Assembly: GCF_004770895.1 (NCBI RefSeq)
Contig: NZ_RQHS01000010.1
Location: 310,001 to 374,000 of the forward strand
DNA length: 64,000 nt
From: Leptospira dzoumogneensis
GTDB lineage: Bacteria > Spirochaetota > Leptospiria > Leptospirales > Leptospiraceae
Direction: 5' to 3'
Shown here: positions 8,553-16,075 of the stretch, one piece after another
How the letters are laid out: each line of letters starts with the position of its first letter
Numbering within the stretch: position 1 is the stretch's first letter
The notes under the pieces: generated by a model
The model's input: the letters and a program-made list of their open reading frames with translations, nothing else
The model's database searches: none
Told to the model about the DNA's origin: nothing
Position numbers and translations under genes: made by a program

Positions 8553-8948
8553 ATGAGCGTATCAGAATTATTAAAAACAGAAGAAAAAGCAGCAACCGAA
8601 CAAGAGAAGACTCAGAGACCAAGACCGACCTACACTCCTTCAACGGATCTTTATTCGAATGAAGAAGAGCATCTTCTCGTCCTGGATCTTCCTGGTGTGA
8701 AAGAATCCGATCTTGAAATTTCTTTGGAGAAGGACGAGCTTAGGATCTCTGCGAAGACAAGTATTTCCGAACCGAAAGGTAACTTAAGATATTCGGAATA
8801 CGGAACCGGAGATTATAAAAGGACCTTCCTTGTATCCGAGCCTGTGGAAGAAGATAAAATTTCCGCAGTCCTTAAGAACGGAGTCCTGCAGCTCAGACTG
8901 CCAAGGAAGAAACCTTCAAGCAAGAAGATAGAGGTCAAAACCAACTAA
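8553..8948 (+). CDS. Small heat-shock protein, Hsp20/alpha-crystallin family (second copy)
   Basis: 131 residues. A variable Glu-rich N-terminus (1-30) precedes the alpha-crystallin domain: PSTDLYSNEEEHLLVLDLPGVKESDLEISLEKDELRISAKT, then YKRTFLVSEPVEEDKISAVLKNGVLQLRLPRKKP. It starts 10 nt after the first copy with an AAGGAG site. Paired sHSPs often co-assemble; here they are diverged paralogues under the same CIRCE control. A strong terminator follows. Confidence 0.93.
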   Translation: MSVSELLKTEEKAATEQEKTQRPRPTYTPSTDLYSNEEEHLLVLDLPGVKESDLEISLEKDELRISAKTSISEPKGNLRYSEYGTGDYKRTFLVSEPVEEDKISAVLKNGVLQLRLPRKKPSSKKIEVKTN

Positions 8949-8975
8949 TTGTTTTTCAGCAAATCCTTACTTGAC

Positions 8976-9003
8976 AACCGGGCTTCCACCCGGTTTTTTT
9001 TTG
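8976..9003 (+). terminator. Rho-independent terminator of the Hsp20 operon
   Basis: AACCGGG at 8976-8982, 6-nt loop, CCCGGTT at 8989-8995, followed by a run of T through 9002. A textbook hairpin plus U-tract. Confidence 0.92.
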
Positions 9004-9035
9004 CCTCCATTCTTCCGTTCGGTTTTCCTGGATTT

Positions 9036-9377
9036 ATGAGGACTTTTCTATTACTCTCCCTTTCCAATCTATTCATGACCTTTGCCTGGTATGGTCATTT
9101 AAAGTTCTTTAAGGACTTTCCGATTTGGAAAACGATCCTGATCTCTTGGGGGATCGCATTTTTAGAATATTGTTTTATGGTACCCGCAAATCGGATCGGA
9201 TATGCAGAAGATGGATTAAGCGGTTTCCAACTTAAGATCCTGCAGGAAGTGATCACGATCACTATTTTTGTAGGATTTGCAATTTTGGTATTAAAAGAAA
9301 AGATGAAATGGAATCACGCGGTAAGTTTCTTTTTGGTGATCCTTGCAGTTGTGTTCGCTTTTTATGATAAAGAATGA
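9036..9377 (+). CDS. DUF486 / DMT-like small membrane protein
   Basis: 113 residues with four hydrophobic helices: RTFLLLSLSNLFMTFAWYGHL, WKTILISWGIAFLEYCFMVPANRIGY, LKILQEVITITIFVGFAILVL, HAVSFFLVILAVVFAFY. The FAWYGHL, CFMVPANRIGY and QLKILQEVITI motifs are those of the DUF486 family, related in shape to small multidrug-type transporters. Function is unknown. The ATG at 9036 is preferred over an upstream TTG that would start inside the hsp terminator. Confidence 0.8.
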   Translation: MRTFLLLSLSNLFMTFAWYGHLKFFKDFPIWKTILISWGIAFLEYCFMVPANRIGYAEDGLSGFQLKILQEVITITIFVGFAILVLKEKMKWNHAVSFFLVILAVVFAFYDKE

Positions 9378-9379
9378 TT

Positions 9380-9412
9380 GGTTCGCACGGAGGACACAGA
9401 GAACATGGAGGC
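9380..9412. repeat. Half copy of the dispersed intergenic repeat
   Basis: GTTCGCACGGAGGACACAGA followed by GAACATGGAG matches one outer arm of the larger repeats near 28.6 and 41.0 kb (GTTCGCAC...ACAGAG). It lies between convergent gene ends. No palindromic core is present here. Confidence 0.6.
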
Positions 9413-9442
9413 TTTTTAGTTTAGTAAGAAGCCAAGGTGATT

Positions 9443-10051
9443 TTATAATAATTCTCTGATCTCTTTTGCTAATTCTTCTCCCTTGATTCCCGTAGGATAA
9501 GCTCTTAGGACATTTCCTGTTCTATCCACCAAATAAATGAATAGAGTATGATCCATTCCATATTCTCCATTTCCTGCCGGAACTTGGGTCTTTTGGGAGA
9601 ATACTCCAAATCCTTTCTGTAATTCCCCAATCTGATCCTTTCCGCCGGTCAAGGCCACGAGTTCTTTTCCCGGAAAATGAGAAATATATTTTTTTAATAC
9701 TTCAGGAGTATCTCTTTCCGGATCAATTGTGATAAAGACGGGAGTGATATTTTTAGAGTCTTCTTTTAAGGATATGAATGCGTTCTCTATATCGTTCAAA
9801 GCCATAGGGCACATATCAGGACAATGGGAAAATCCGAAATAGACTACGAATAAATTCCCGGGTAATTCTGCAGGGCGAACAGATTTGCCTTCTGTATCTT
9901 TCAGGATAGAAGTTTTCCATTCTGCTACAGGCGCCTCGGATGCGAATTTAGAAGAAGGTTTCTTCTTCATATAAAACCCGACGCCGAAACCGATCCCAAG
10001 AATCAATAGGGACAAAATTATATTTTTATAATTCGATTTTAGAAAATTCAT
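9443..10051 (-). CDS. Sco1/SenC-family copper chaperone
   Basis: 202 residues. An N-terminal membrane anchor (NIILSLLILGIGFGVGFYM) is followed by a thioredoxin-like domain with the Sco copper-binding Cys pair in GFSHCPDMCPMALND and the distal His in YGMDHTLFIYLVDR. Sco proteins deliver Cu to the CuA site of cytochrome oxidase or to other periplasmic copper enzymes. The start overlaps the multicopper oxidase stop by 4 nt, so that oxidase is the likely client here, which is inference. Confidence 0.9.
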   Translation of the reverse strand: MNFLKSNYKNIILSLLILGIGFGVGFYMKKKPSSKFASEAPVAEWKTSILKDTEGKSVRPAELPGNLFVVYFGFSHCPDMCPMALNDIENAFISLKEDSKNITPVFITIDPERDTPEVLKKYISHFPGKELVALTGGKDQIGELQKGFGVFSQKTQVPAGNGEYGMDHTLFIYLVDRTGNVLRAYPTGIKGEELAKEIRELL

Positions 10052-11082
10052 ACTGCTACGATCCAGCCCATTGCTCCCCTATCCGCCATATGGGTCTGAT
10101 GAGGATGGAACATATATCTTCCTCTTTTAGTAAGTGTAAATTCCACGATCGCTCTTTCCGTTTGGCCGAGAGTGATCACATCTGTATGTTCATCAGGTAC
10201 AAGTTTGGTCCCGGTCCTATACACATCGAATGTTTGTGAATGAAGATGAAAAGAAGCAATAGGATCATGTTCAGTCATATTCGCAATGTACAATCTTACT
10301 TTTTTTCCCACAGGAACTTTGATAGGGAAACGATCATAATATCCCGCGATACCGTTCCAAGCATAGATATCATTACGGCCGGTTTCATTCAGATCCCAGC
10401 CCGCAAGTATCAACATGAACTCTAATGCGGGAGGTCTTCCCCCTGGAGGATCCACTATAAATCCACCGTACAAACCCTTGGACATATGACTCGCTAAAGG
10501 AGGAACATGACAATGATAAGGATGAAAACCGATTGGACCTGCAGTGATCTTATAGATCCTTTCTGCACCAGGTGCGATCGGCTCCCAACCATCCTGCCCC
10601 GGATCATGAGTGCCATGAAAATGGACTGAGTGAGGATGATTGGAATGATTCCTAAAAGTGAGTTCCATCTCTTGACCAAGTCTTGCACGGATCACTTTTC
10701 CAGGCACAACACCATCGAATGTCCAAGCATCCACGACTGTGTTATGAGCCACAGTCAATGGCATTTCTATAATATTGACCTCGGAGCGGAACTTAGGACC
10801 GGAAGGTGCCTGAGGAATGGTGGTATTCAATTCCATCCTAGACAAGGACGCGGCATCCGCGAACATTGGAGGATGGATCATACTTCCATAGGAATTCCCA
10901 CCTATGGATCCAGGCAGTCTGATAGAAGGATTCGGAGTAGAAGAAGTCTGCCCCGGAACGGAAGATCCTGTCCTACAAAGAGGATCTTCTTTTTTGCCCG
11001 AGGTAATCCCGGCGATCCCGGTACCCGCTGCGAGTCCTGCACCGCCTATTCCTAACCAACGAAGGAAATCCTTCCGATTCAT
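10048..11082 (-). CDS. Two-domain multicopper oxidase (Tat-exported)
   Basis: 344 residues. The N-terminus (NRKDFLRWLGIGGAGLAAGTG) resembles a twin-arginine signal with an RK pair. Domain 1 holds HSVHFHGTH (H154, H156) and FHPYHCHVPPLASHM (H190, C191, H192, H199, M200). Domain 2 holds HLH (H279, H281) and FHPHQTHMADRGAMGW (H326, H328, H331). The four HxH pairs fit a trinuclear copper site at a subunit interface, and C191 puts the type-1 copper in domain 1. Two-domain laccases and copper nitrite reductases share this fold; the substrate is unknown. Confidence 0.88.
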   Translation of the reverse strand: MNRKDFLRWLGIGGAGLAAGTGIAGITSGKKEDPLCRTGSSVPGQTSSTPNPSIRLPGSIGGNSYGSMIHPPMFADAASLSRMELNTTIPQAPSGPKFRSEVNIIEMPLTVAHNTVVDAWTFDGVVPGKVIRARLGQEMELTFRNHSNHPHSVHFHGTHDPGQDGWEPIAPGAERIYKITAGPIGFHPYHCHVPPLASHMSKGLYGGFIVDPPGGRPPALEFMLILAGWDLNETGRNDIYAWNGIAGYYDRFPIKVPVGKKVRLYIANMTEHDPIASFHLHSQTFDVYRTGTKLVPDEHTDVITLGQTERAIVEFTLTKRGRYMFHPHQTHMADRGAMGWIVAV

Positions 11083-11098
11083 ATTACTTTTCCGTTTA

Positions 11099-11413
11099 TT
11101 AGAATCTTGCGATTGTTGAGATCAGAAGTGTTAGAACCAAAAGGCCGATCCCGCCATACACAAGACTGTTCTTTGCCCAAGATGGGATCTTAGAACCGCC
11201 GACCAAATGATACGCTCCTGCTCCGAATAATGGAACAAGAATGATCGCAGCAGTCCATAAACTTCCTTTTTTAGGATCAACGTCCTCTCTTTTAGACAAA
11301 TCGATCAGGGCTAAAGGAGCCCAAAGAGCGAATAAAATGTAGAAAATGTAGTATCCGTAAAAGTTGAAAAGTAAGGTAAAAAATCCGGGATCGTAAAATT
11401 GAGTAGTTTCCAT
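11099..11413 (-). CDS. Small membrane protein with three helices, PLDc_N-like
   Basis: 104 residues with three predicted helices: FNFYGYYIFYILFALWAPLALIDL, SLWTAAIILVPLFGAGAYHLV and LVYGGIGLLVLTLLISTIA. The central W-x-A-x-IILVPLFGAGAYHL resembles the short N-terminal module of cardiolipin-synthase-type proteins. The C-terminal ~90 residues of the upstream lipoprotein have the same layout (PGKYVWLAFVSLVPFIGGGAYLL), so the two look like paralogous domains. Role unknown; it lies between the cupredoxin lipoprotein and the oxidase genes. Confidence 0.7.
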   Translation of the reverse strand: METTQFYDPGFFTLLFNFYGYYIFYILFALWAPLALIDLSKREDVDPKKGSLWTAAIILVPLFGAGAYHLVGGSKIPSWAKNSLVYGGIGLLVLTLLISTIARF

Positions 11414-11463
11414 AAATAACTCCTTAATATATTTTAAAATTCTAATGTATTAGTTTCCTAAGA

Positions 11464-13470
11464 TCAACCCGCTCCGACGTTCCCTACTATGGTGAACCCA
11501 AGATAGAGAATGAAAGCCAGAGAAGCCCCAAATCCCGCGAATACCAGAGTAAATCTCAAATATTTAGGATAAGAAGATCTGCCTGAAAGAAGATAAGCTC
11601 CTCCTCCGATGAACGGCACTAAGGAAACAAATGCTAACCAAACGTATTTACCAGGGCTGATCTCCGATTTGGAAACCAGATCATAAACACTTAAGCTGAC
11701 CAAACATACATAAAGAAGAAGTGGAAGTAAATATCCGAACCAACGGAAGATCACTATCTGGATATCCAAAGGTTTCGGAACCGAAAATCCGCCTAAAACG
11801 TCCCCGAACTTAGGCTTTCTTTCTGCGAGGATCTTAGCCGCTTCTTCAGGAAGTTTTACTTTATCCAGATCTAAACCGAAATCTTCGAATGGATGAATAG
11901 CAGGTTTAATTGGAGCGGCAACTCCACCGGGAATATTCGCTTGAGGAGGAGGAACCGGTTGATTCTTCCAATCTCCACTAGGATAAATTCCATGAGTAGC
12001 ATCCACCATCAAAGAAAGCGCGTTATACGCAGTGAAAATTTCTCCGCCCATCGGGAATCTGATCCCTGAACCGCAAGAATTCGTTTTTTCCAATAAAGGA
12101 GGAACAGAGGTCTGGTATTTGTTGTTTGAAAAACAGTTCCCGATACTGATCGGTCCTGCAAGAGTCAAGTCCCCAAAACCGGAAGAATGTACTATGTTTC
12201 CTTCCACAATATTCTTATGAGAGAACCAGAAATTTTCGTCCAGGTTCGGAAAGATCGCGATCCCGTGGTTATCATGTCCGATCACTACGTTATTTTTGAT
12301 CACATTATGCAAACCGCCCGCAATCAGTATTCCTGTTCCATAAGTAGGATATTCCAAAGGTTTGATAGGAGCAGTTAAATTATTATTATCATAGATCAGG
12401 TTTCCTATGATATAAGTTTCTCTTTCCGGAGGAAGAAGTTCCCTATCCAAGGAATTCGGCCCTAAACCTACTATATTATTTCTCCAGATAGAGCTGAGGA
12501 TGTATAATTCTCCCCCTGCGTTCGTTCCGGAATAACCTAAGGCGCTGTTTTCGGAGATCACATCATATAGGATAGCCTTACAAGGATAACACTGACCAAC
12601 ATAGATACCCGCATCAGGAGATCCGGAAGCATAAGAATGTTCTAATACTCCGTTCACTGAATCGAAAGCATAGATCCCATAGTCTCCGTTATTATAAGCG
12701 GTAAGATAAGAACCTCTCCATCCTTTTACGCCTGTCCAAAAGAATCCGTTTAACGTGGAGTTCCTTGCAGTCATATTCTCTACCGCAACACCGTTCGCTC
12801 CTACCACGATCACACCGTTCGCTCTTTGGAACTGACCGTCTAAAATTACTTTGTTCCTATCCGTTCCTCTTAGGGTAAGAGAAGGAGTAGTGACCACCAC
12901 TTCTTCATAATATACACCTTCGTCGACTAGGATCAAATCTCCAGGAGAAGCGGCATCCACTGCGTTCTGGATGGTAGGATACATTTGCGGGACTTTACGA
13001 GTGGTTCCTGAGAATTTTTCAGCCACCTTCCAATCCTTACCTGCTCTCGCCGCCGGATTATAAGCTGCGTTTCCGACTACGATATCCGCAACCATTCCGC
13101 TTTTTCCATCGGGAGAAGCGTGGAAGCTACAGTAGTAAGGGAAAACCCCTTCCTTAGGATAAGTGATCTTTACCTTTGCGCCTCTCGGCATCACGATATT
13201 ACCGAAACTTTTTTCGGTAGACCAAGACTTATCCACTGCGATCGCATTATGAGGGTTAGCCCCTGAATTTACGAATTCGATCTGACCGCCGACTGGGATC
13301 TTTTGCATAGGGGGAGAAAATGCATTATCCACCATTACCACATGGGCAAAACCTTCCGTTGTCTCTCCTTCTTTGCTGCTGCAAGAAGAAGCGAAGGCTC
13401 CCATCAAAATCCCAAGGACCAATAGTCCTAGAACGGGAATATATCTTTCTTTTAAATGGAATTTAGGCAT
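11464..13470 (-). CDS. Cupredoxin plus beta-helix (NosD-like) lipoprotein with C-terminal membrane domain
   Basis: 668 residues in three parts. After a lipobox (GAFASSC, Cys about 30) comes a plastocyanin-like domain: FAHVVMVDNAFSPPMQKIPVGG, NPHNAIAVDKSW, FPYYCSFHASPDGKSGM, with type-1 copper ligands His, Cys, His, Met. Residues about 150-530 form a right-handed beta-helix of NosD/carbohydrate-binding type (YPTIQNAVDAASPGDLILVDEGVY, many GxxxNVV and N-rich turns). The last ~95 residues are membrane helices like those of the next gene. The ATG at 13470 follows GGAGAGGAG; longer in-frame starts would cross the operator. First gene of the copper operon. Confidence 0.82.
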   Translation of the reverse strand: MPKFHLKERYIPVLGLLVLGILMGAFASSCSSKEGETTEGFAHVVMVDNAFSPPMQKIPVGGQIEFVNSGANPHNAIAVDKSWSTEKSFGNIVMPRGAKVKITYPKEGVFPYYCSFHASPDGKSGMVADIVVGNAAYNPAARAGKDWKVAEKFSGTTRKVPQMYPTIQNAVDAASPGDLILVDEGVYYEEVVVTTPSLTLRGTDRNKVILDGQFQRANGVIVVGANGVAVENMTARNSTLNGFFWTGVKGWRGSYLTAYNNGDYGIYAFDSVNGVLEHSYASGSPDAGIYVGQCYPCKAILYDVISENSALGYSGTNAGGELYILSSIWRNNIVGLGPNSLDRELLPPERETYIIGNLIYDNNNLTAPIKPLEYPTYGTGILIAGGLHNVIKNNVVIGHDNHGIAIFPNLDENFWFSHKNIVEGNIVHSSGFGDLTLAGPISIGNCFSNNKYQTSVPPLLEKTNSCGSGIRFPMGGEIFTAYNALSLMVDATHGIYPSGDWKNQPVPPPQANIPGGVAAPIKPAIHPFEDFGLDLDKVKLPEEAAKILAERKPKFGDVLGGFSVPKPLDIQIVIFRWFGYLLPLLLYVCLVSLSVYDLVSKSEISPGKYVWLAFVSLVPFIGGGAYLLSGRSSYPKYLRFTLVFAGFGASLAFILYLGFTIVGNVGAG

Positions 13471-13535
13471 CGGAACTCCTCTCCTCATATTCGAAGTATC
13501 TCGGAATTTCACCCGAGACATGCCTTTTTTAAAAT

Positions 13536-13551
13536 GTGAGCTTTTGCTCAC
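13536..13551. promoter_or_regulatory. Palindrome upstream of the copper operon
   Basis: GTGAGC-TTTT-GCTCAC is a perfect inverted repeat 66 bp before the first start codon of the copper operon. Read on the plus strand it is followed by T6 and would look like a terminator, but no plus-strand gene precedes it. On the minus strand it sits where an operator would be. The TGAGC-N4-GCTCA layout has the spacing of CRP/FNR-type sites, though the half-site is not canonical. Confidence 0.5.
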
Positions 13552-13658
13552 TTTTTTAGTATTTTCGCATATCGCTGTGACGACACAAGCATTTTTCTGA
13601 GATTTATAATCGAGCAAATGTTATACAAAGCTGATTCTTCTTTAAAGCGAAAAAGAGT

Positions 13659-15107
13659 TTAGGATAATTCTTTTTTAGATCCTGGATCTTTTCCTGCCAG
13701 GCCCCAGCCTGTCCATCCGGTGATTAAAGAAAACAAAGGAGAAAGTAAATTTAAAAATGCGTAAGGAAGATACACAAGTGTAGGAACTCCTAATGCTGCG
13801 GCCATAAATGAACCGCAGGAATTCCAAGGAACTAGTGCGGAAGTCATGGTACCGGAATCTTCCAAACATCTGGAAAGATTTCTAGGATCCAATCCTCTTC
13901 TGGAATACGCTTCTTTGAACATTTTACCCGGGACCACGATCGCAAGATATTGGTCTGCGCAGAATAGATTGGTTCCCATACAGGTAAATACTGTGGCTGC
14001 AAACAGGGATCCTCTTGCCTTGGCCCAGTTTAAGACCTTCTCCGCTAAAACCTGGGTCATTCCGCCTCCTTCCATGATCCCCGCATAAAACATTGCGGAG
14101 ATGATCAACCAAACAGTGGAAAGCATAGATGACATCCCGCCTCTGGACAATAAACCGTCTACTACTACATGTCCTGTTTTTACTTTTGTACCTTCCGAGG
14201 CGGCAGAGACCAAATTTTTAAAAGCGGCGGAAGCGGCATCTTGAAAGTTTGAAGAATTTGTATATATATTTGACTGAGTCAGAATAAAACAAACTCCACC
14301 GCTCAAGATCCCGATAAAGATGGAAGGAATTGCGGAAACTCTAAAATAGATGAGAAAGAATGTGAGAAGAGGTGGAAGAAGTAGGACCCAAGAAATTTGA
14401 AATTCGGCTTTTAATGCGGAGATCACCGGCCCTGTTGCAGTTTCCGTTTCTCCATGGCTTCCGCCCCACCCTAAAAATCCGAATGCCAAAAGACAGATCC
14501 CGAATGTAGGTAAAGTAGTCCTCGCCATATTACGAATATGTGATAGAAGAGAAACCCCGGTAATGGAAGATGCAAGATTTGTGGTTTCCGAAAAAGGGGA
14601 AAGTTTATCTCCGAAGTAGGCTCCTGAAACCACTGCCCCCGCTACCATTCCCAAAGGTTTTCCAAGCCCTGCACCAACTCCTATGAGTGCCACTCCGATC
14701 GTTCCGGCAGTGGACCAAGAACTTCCTGTCGCCAAAGAAACTACGGAAGATAAGATTAAAGCGGATGGTAAAAATATCTCAGGCTTTAATAATTCCAGTC
14801 CCCAGACAATAAGTGCAGGAACAATTCCGGAACGGATCCAAATCCCGATCAATGCACCGATCAAAAGTAAAATGAGTATGGGTTGGAGAACATTCCTAAG
14901 AGAATCTAAAACAGTGCTCTCAATTTTTTCCCAAGAAATCCCTCTGAGTCTGGAAATTCCCGCGGAGATCGCACCTGCGCTGAATAACAAAATTTGAGCA
15001 GGCCCTTCTGCGATCCCGCTTCCGAATAAATATCCTGCGATACTTAAGGAAAGGATCAAAAATCCAAGAGGAAATAAGGAGATCCAAAATCCGGGTTTTT
15101 CGTTCAT
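13659..15107 (-). CDS. nhaC: NhaC-family Na+/H+ antiporter
   Basis: 482 residues with about 11-12 hydrophobic segments. Family motifs include ATGSSWSTAGTIGVALIGVGAGLGKPLGMVAGAVVSGAYFGDKLSPFSETTNLASS and the late FCADQYLAIVVPGKMFKEAYSRRGLDPRNLSRCLEDSGTMTSALVPWNSCGSFMAAALGV. These are the signatures of the NhaC antiporter group, which exchanges Na+ or organic ions for H+. The start overlaps the pseudouridine synthase stop by 4 nt, so the two are coupled. Confidence 0.88.
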   Translation of the reverse strand: MNEKPGFWISLFPLGFLILSLSIAGYLFGSGIAEGPAQILLFSAGAISAGISRLRGISWEKIESTVLDSLRNVLQPILILLLIGALIGIWIRSGIVPALIVWGLELLKPEIFLPSALILSSVVSLATGSSWSTAGTIGVALIGVGAGLGKPLGMVAGAVVSGAYFGDKLSPFSETTNLASSITGVSLLSHIRNMARTTLPTFGICLLAFGFLGWGGSHGETETATGPVISALKAEFQISWVLLLPPLLTFFLIYFRVSAIPSIFIGILSGGVCFILTQSNIYTNSSNFQDAASAAFKNLVSAASEGTKVKTGHVVVDGLLSRGGMSSMLSTVWLIISAMFYAGIMEGGGMTQVLAEKVLNWAKARGSLFAATVFTCMGTNLFCADQYLAIVVPGKMFKEAYSRRGLDPRNLSRCLEDSGTMTSALVPWNSCGSFMAAALGVPTLVYLPYAFLNLLSPLFSLITGWTGWGLAGKDPGSKKELS

Positions 15108-16075
15108 CTCGGAAAATCCTTAGGTAAATTAGATCTGATCTTTGTTTTGATCCCTGTAAACGGATGAATGAACTTTAAAGAACTGGAATGTAAAGCCTGT
15201 CTATTCATTCCGAGTTTTGCGATCAGATCAGGATCTTTTCCTTCTATAAATTCTAGAAATGTACCCTCGTCCTTGCCGTAAATTTTATCTCCCAGCAATG
15301 GGAATCCTAAAGAATATAAAGTAGCCCTGATCTGGTGGAGCCTTCCCGTTTTTGGAAGACAATATACCTTAGAAAAGTGAATTCCCTGAAACGTACCTTC
15401 TCCAATTTTTCTAAATATCGTCTCGGAAGTTTCATAATCCTCTTCCGGAACATCCGATTTTCGAAAAGAATCCTCATGCACGAATTTTCTTTTCTTACGG
15501 ATCAAAGAAGAAGGATCCGATATCAAAAATCCTTTCGCTTTCAATCTGGCCGGAAATTCTCCCCAAACAAACGCGATATAAGTTTTCTGGATTTTTCTTT
15601 TGGAGAATAGATCGGACAATTTGGAGGCGGATTCGGGATCCTTTCCAAAGATCACAACTCCTGAAGTCTCTCTGTCCAATCTGTGGATCGTATAAATTTT
15701 TTCGAAACGAGGATCTTCTTGGATGAGATCGGTAAGATTATTTTTTCTGTATCTGCCTGCACTATGGATCGGAATATCTCCCGGTTTTTCCACAGTGATA
15801 TAATAAGGATCTTCGTATAAAATCTGAAAATCGGTTTGGATCGGAGGTTCGAAACTTTCTCCAGGAAGATAAAGTATCTCGTCCCCTTCTTTGATGGAGT
15901 AGGAAGGTTTTACAGGTTTTCCCTGGACTAGTATTTTACCTTCTTCTAATATTTTTCTCCAATTGGATCTGGATTGGTAAGTAAATCTGGAGGCGAGAAA
16001 TACATCCAGTCTGGAACCTGCTTCTTCTTTTCCGATCTTTGTTCTGAGACCTTCTTGTGTGGGAGAATTAGACAG
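15104..16075 (-). CDS. RluA-family pseudouridine synthase with S4 domain; non-standard start
   Basis: The catalytic part carries the RluA motif HRLDRETSGVVIFGKD (catalytic Asp) and KTGRLHQIRATLYSLGFPLLGDKIYG. In the same frame upstream lies a full S4 RNA-binding domain (SRLDVFLASRFTYQSRSNW, ILEEGKILVQGKPVKPSYSI, GDEILYLPGE), so a start at the internal GTG (15793) would drop a conserved domain. No ATG, GTG or TTG exists in frame upstream of that GTG until the frame enters the previous gene. A CTG at 16073-16075 with AAGGAG 9 nt upstream gives 323 residues, the family norm. The enzyme isomerises uridines in rRNA or tRNA; the target is unknown. Confidence 0.78.
   Translation of the reverse strand: MSNSPTQEGLRTKIGKEEAGSRLDVFLASRFTYQSRSNWRKILEEGKILVQGKPVKPSYSIKEGDEILYLPGESFEPPIQTDFQILYEDPYYITVEKPGDIPIHSAGRYRKNNLTDLIQEDPRFEKIYTIHRLDRETSGVVIFGKDPESASKLSDLFSKRKIQKTYIAFVWGEFPARLKAKGFLISDPSSLIRKKRKFVHEDSFRKSDVPEEDYETSETIFRKIGEGTFQGIHFSKVYCLPKTGRLHQIRATLYSLGFPLLGDKIYGKDEGTFLEFIEGKDPDLIAKLGMNRQALHSSSLKFIHPFTGIKTKIRSNLPKDFPR

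Noticed and set aside
13536..13560. GTGAGC/GCTCAC hairpin plus T6 considered as a plus-strand terminator
   Set aside because: No plus-strand gene ends before it; all genes for several kilobases on either side are on the minus strand.
15104..15793. Pseudouridine synthase considered as a truncated, S4-less gene starting at GTG 15793
   Set aside because: A full S4 domain continues upstream in the same frame without a stop, so truncation is less likely than a non-standard start.
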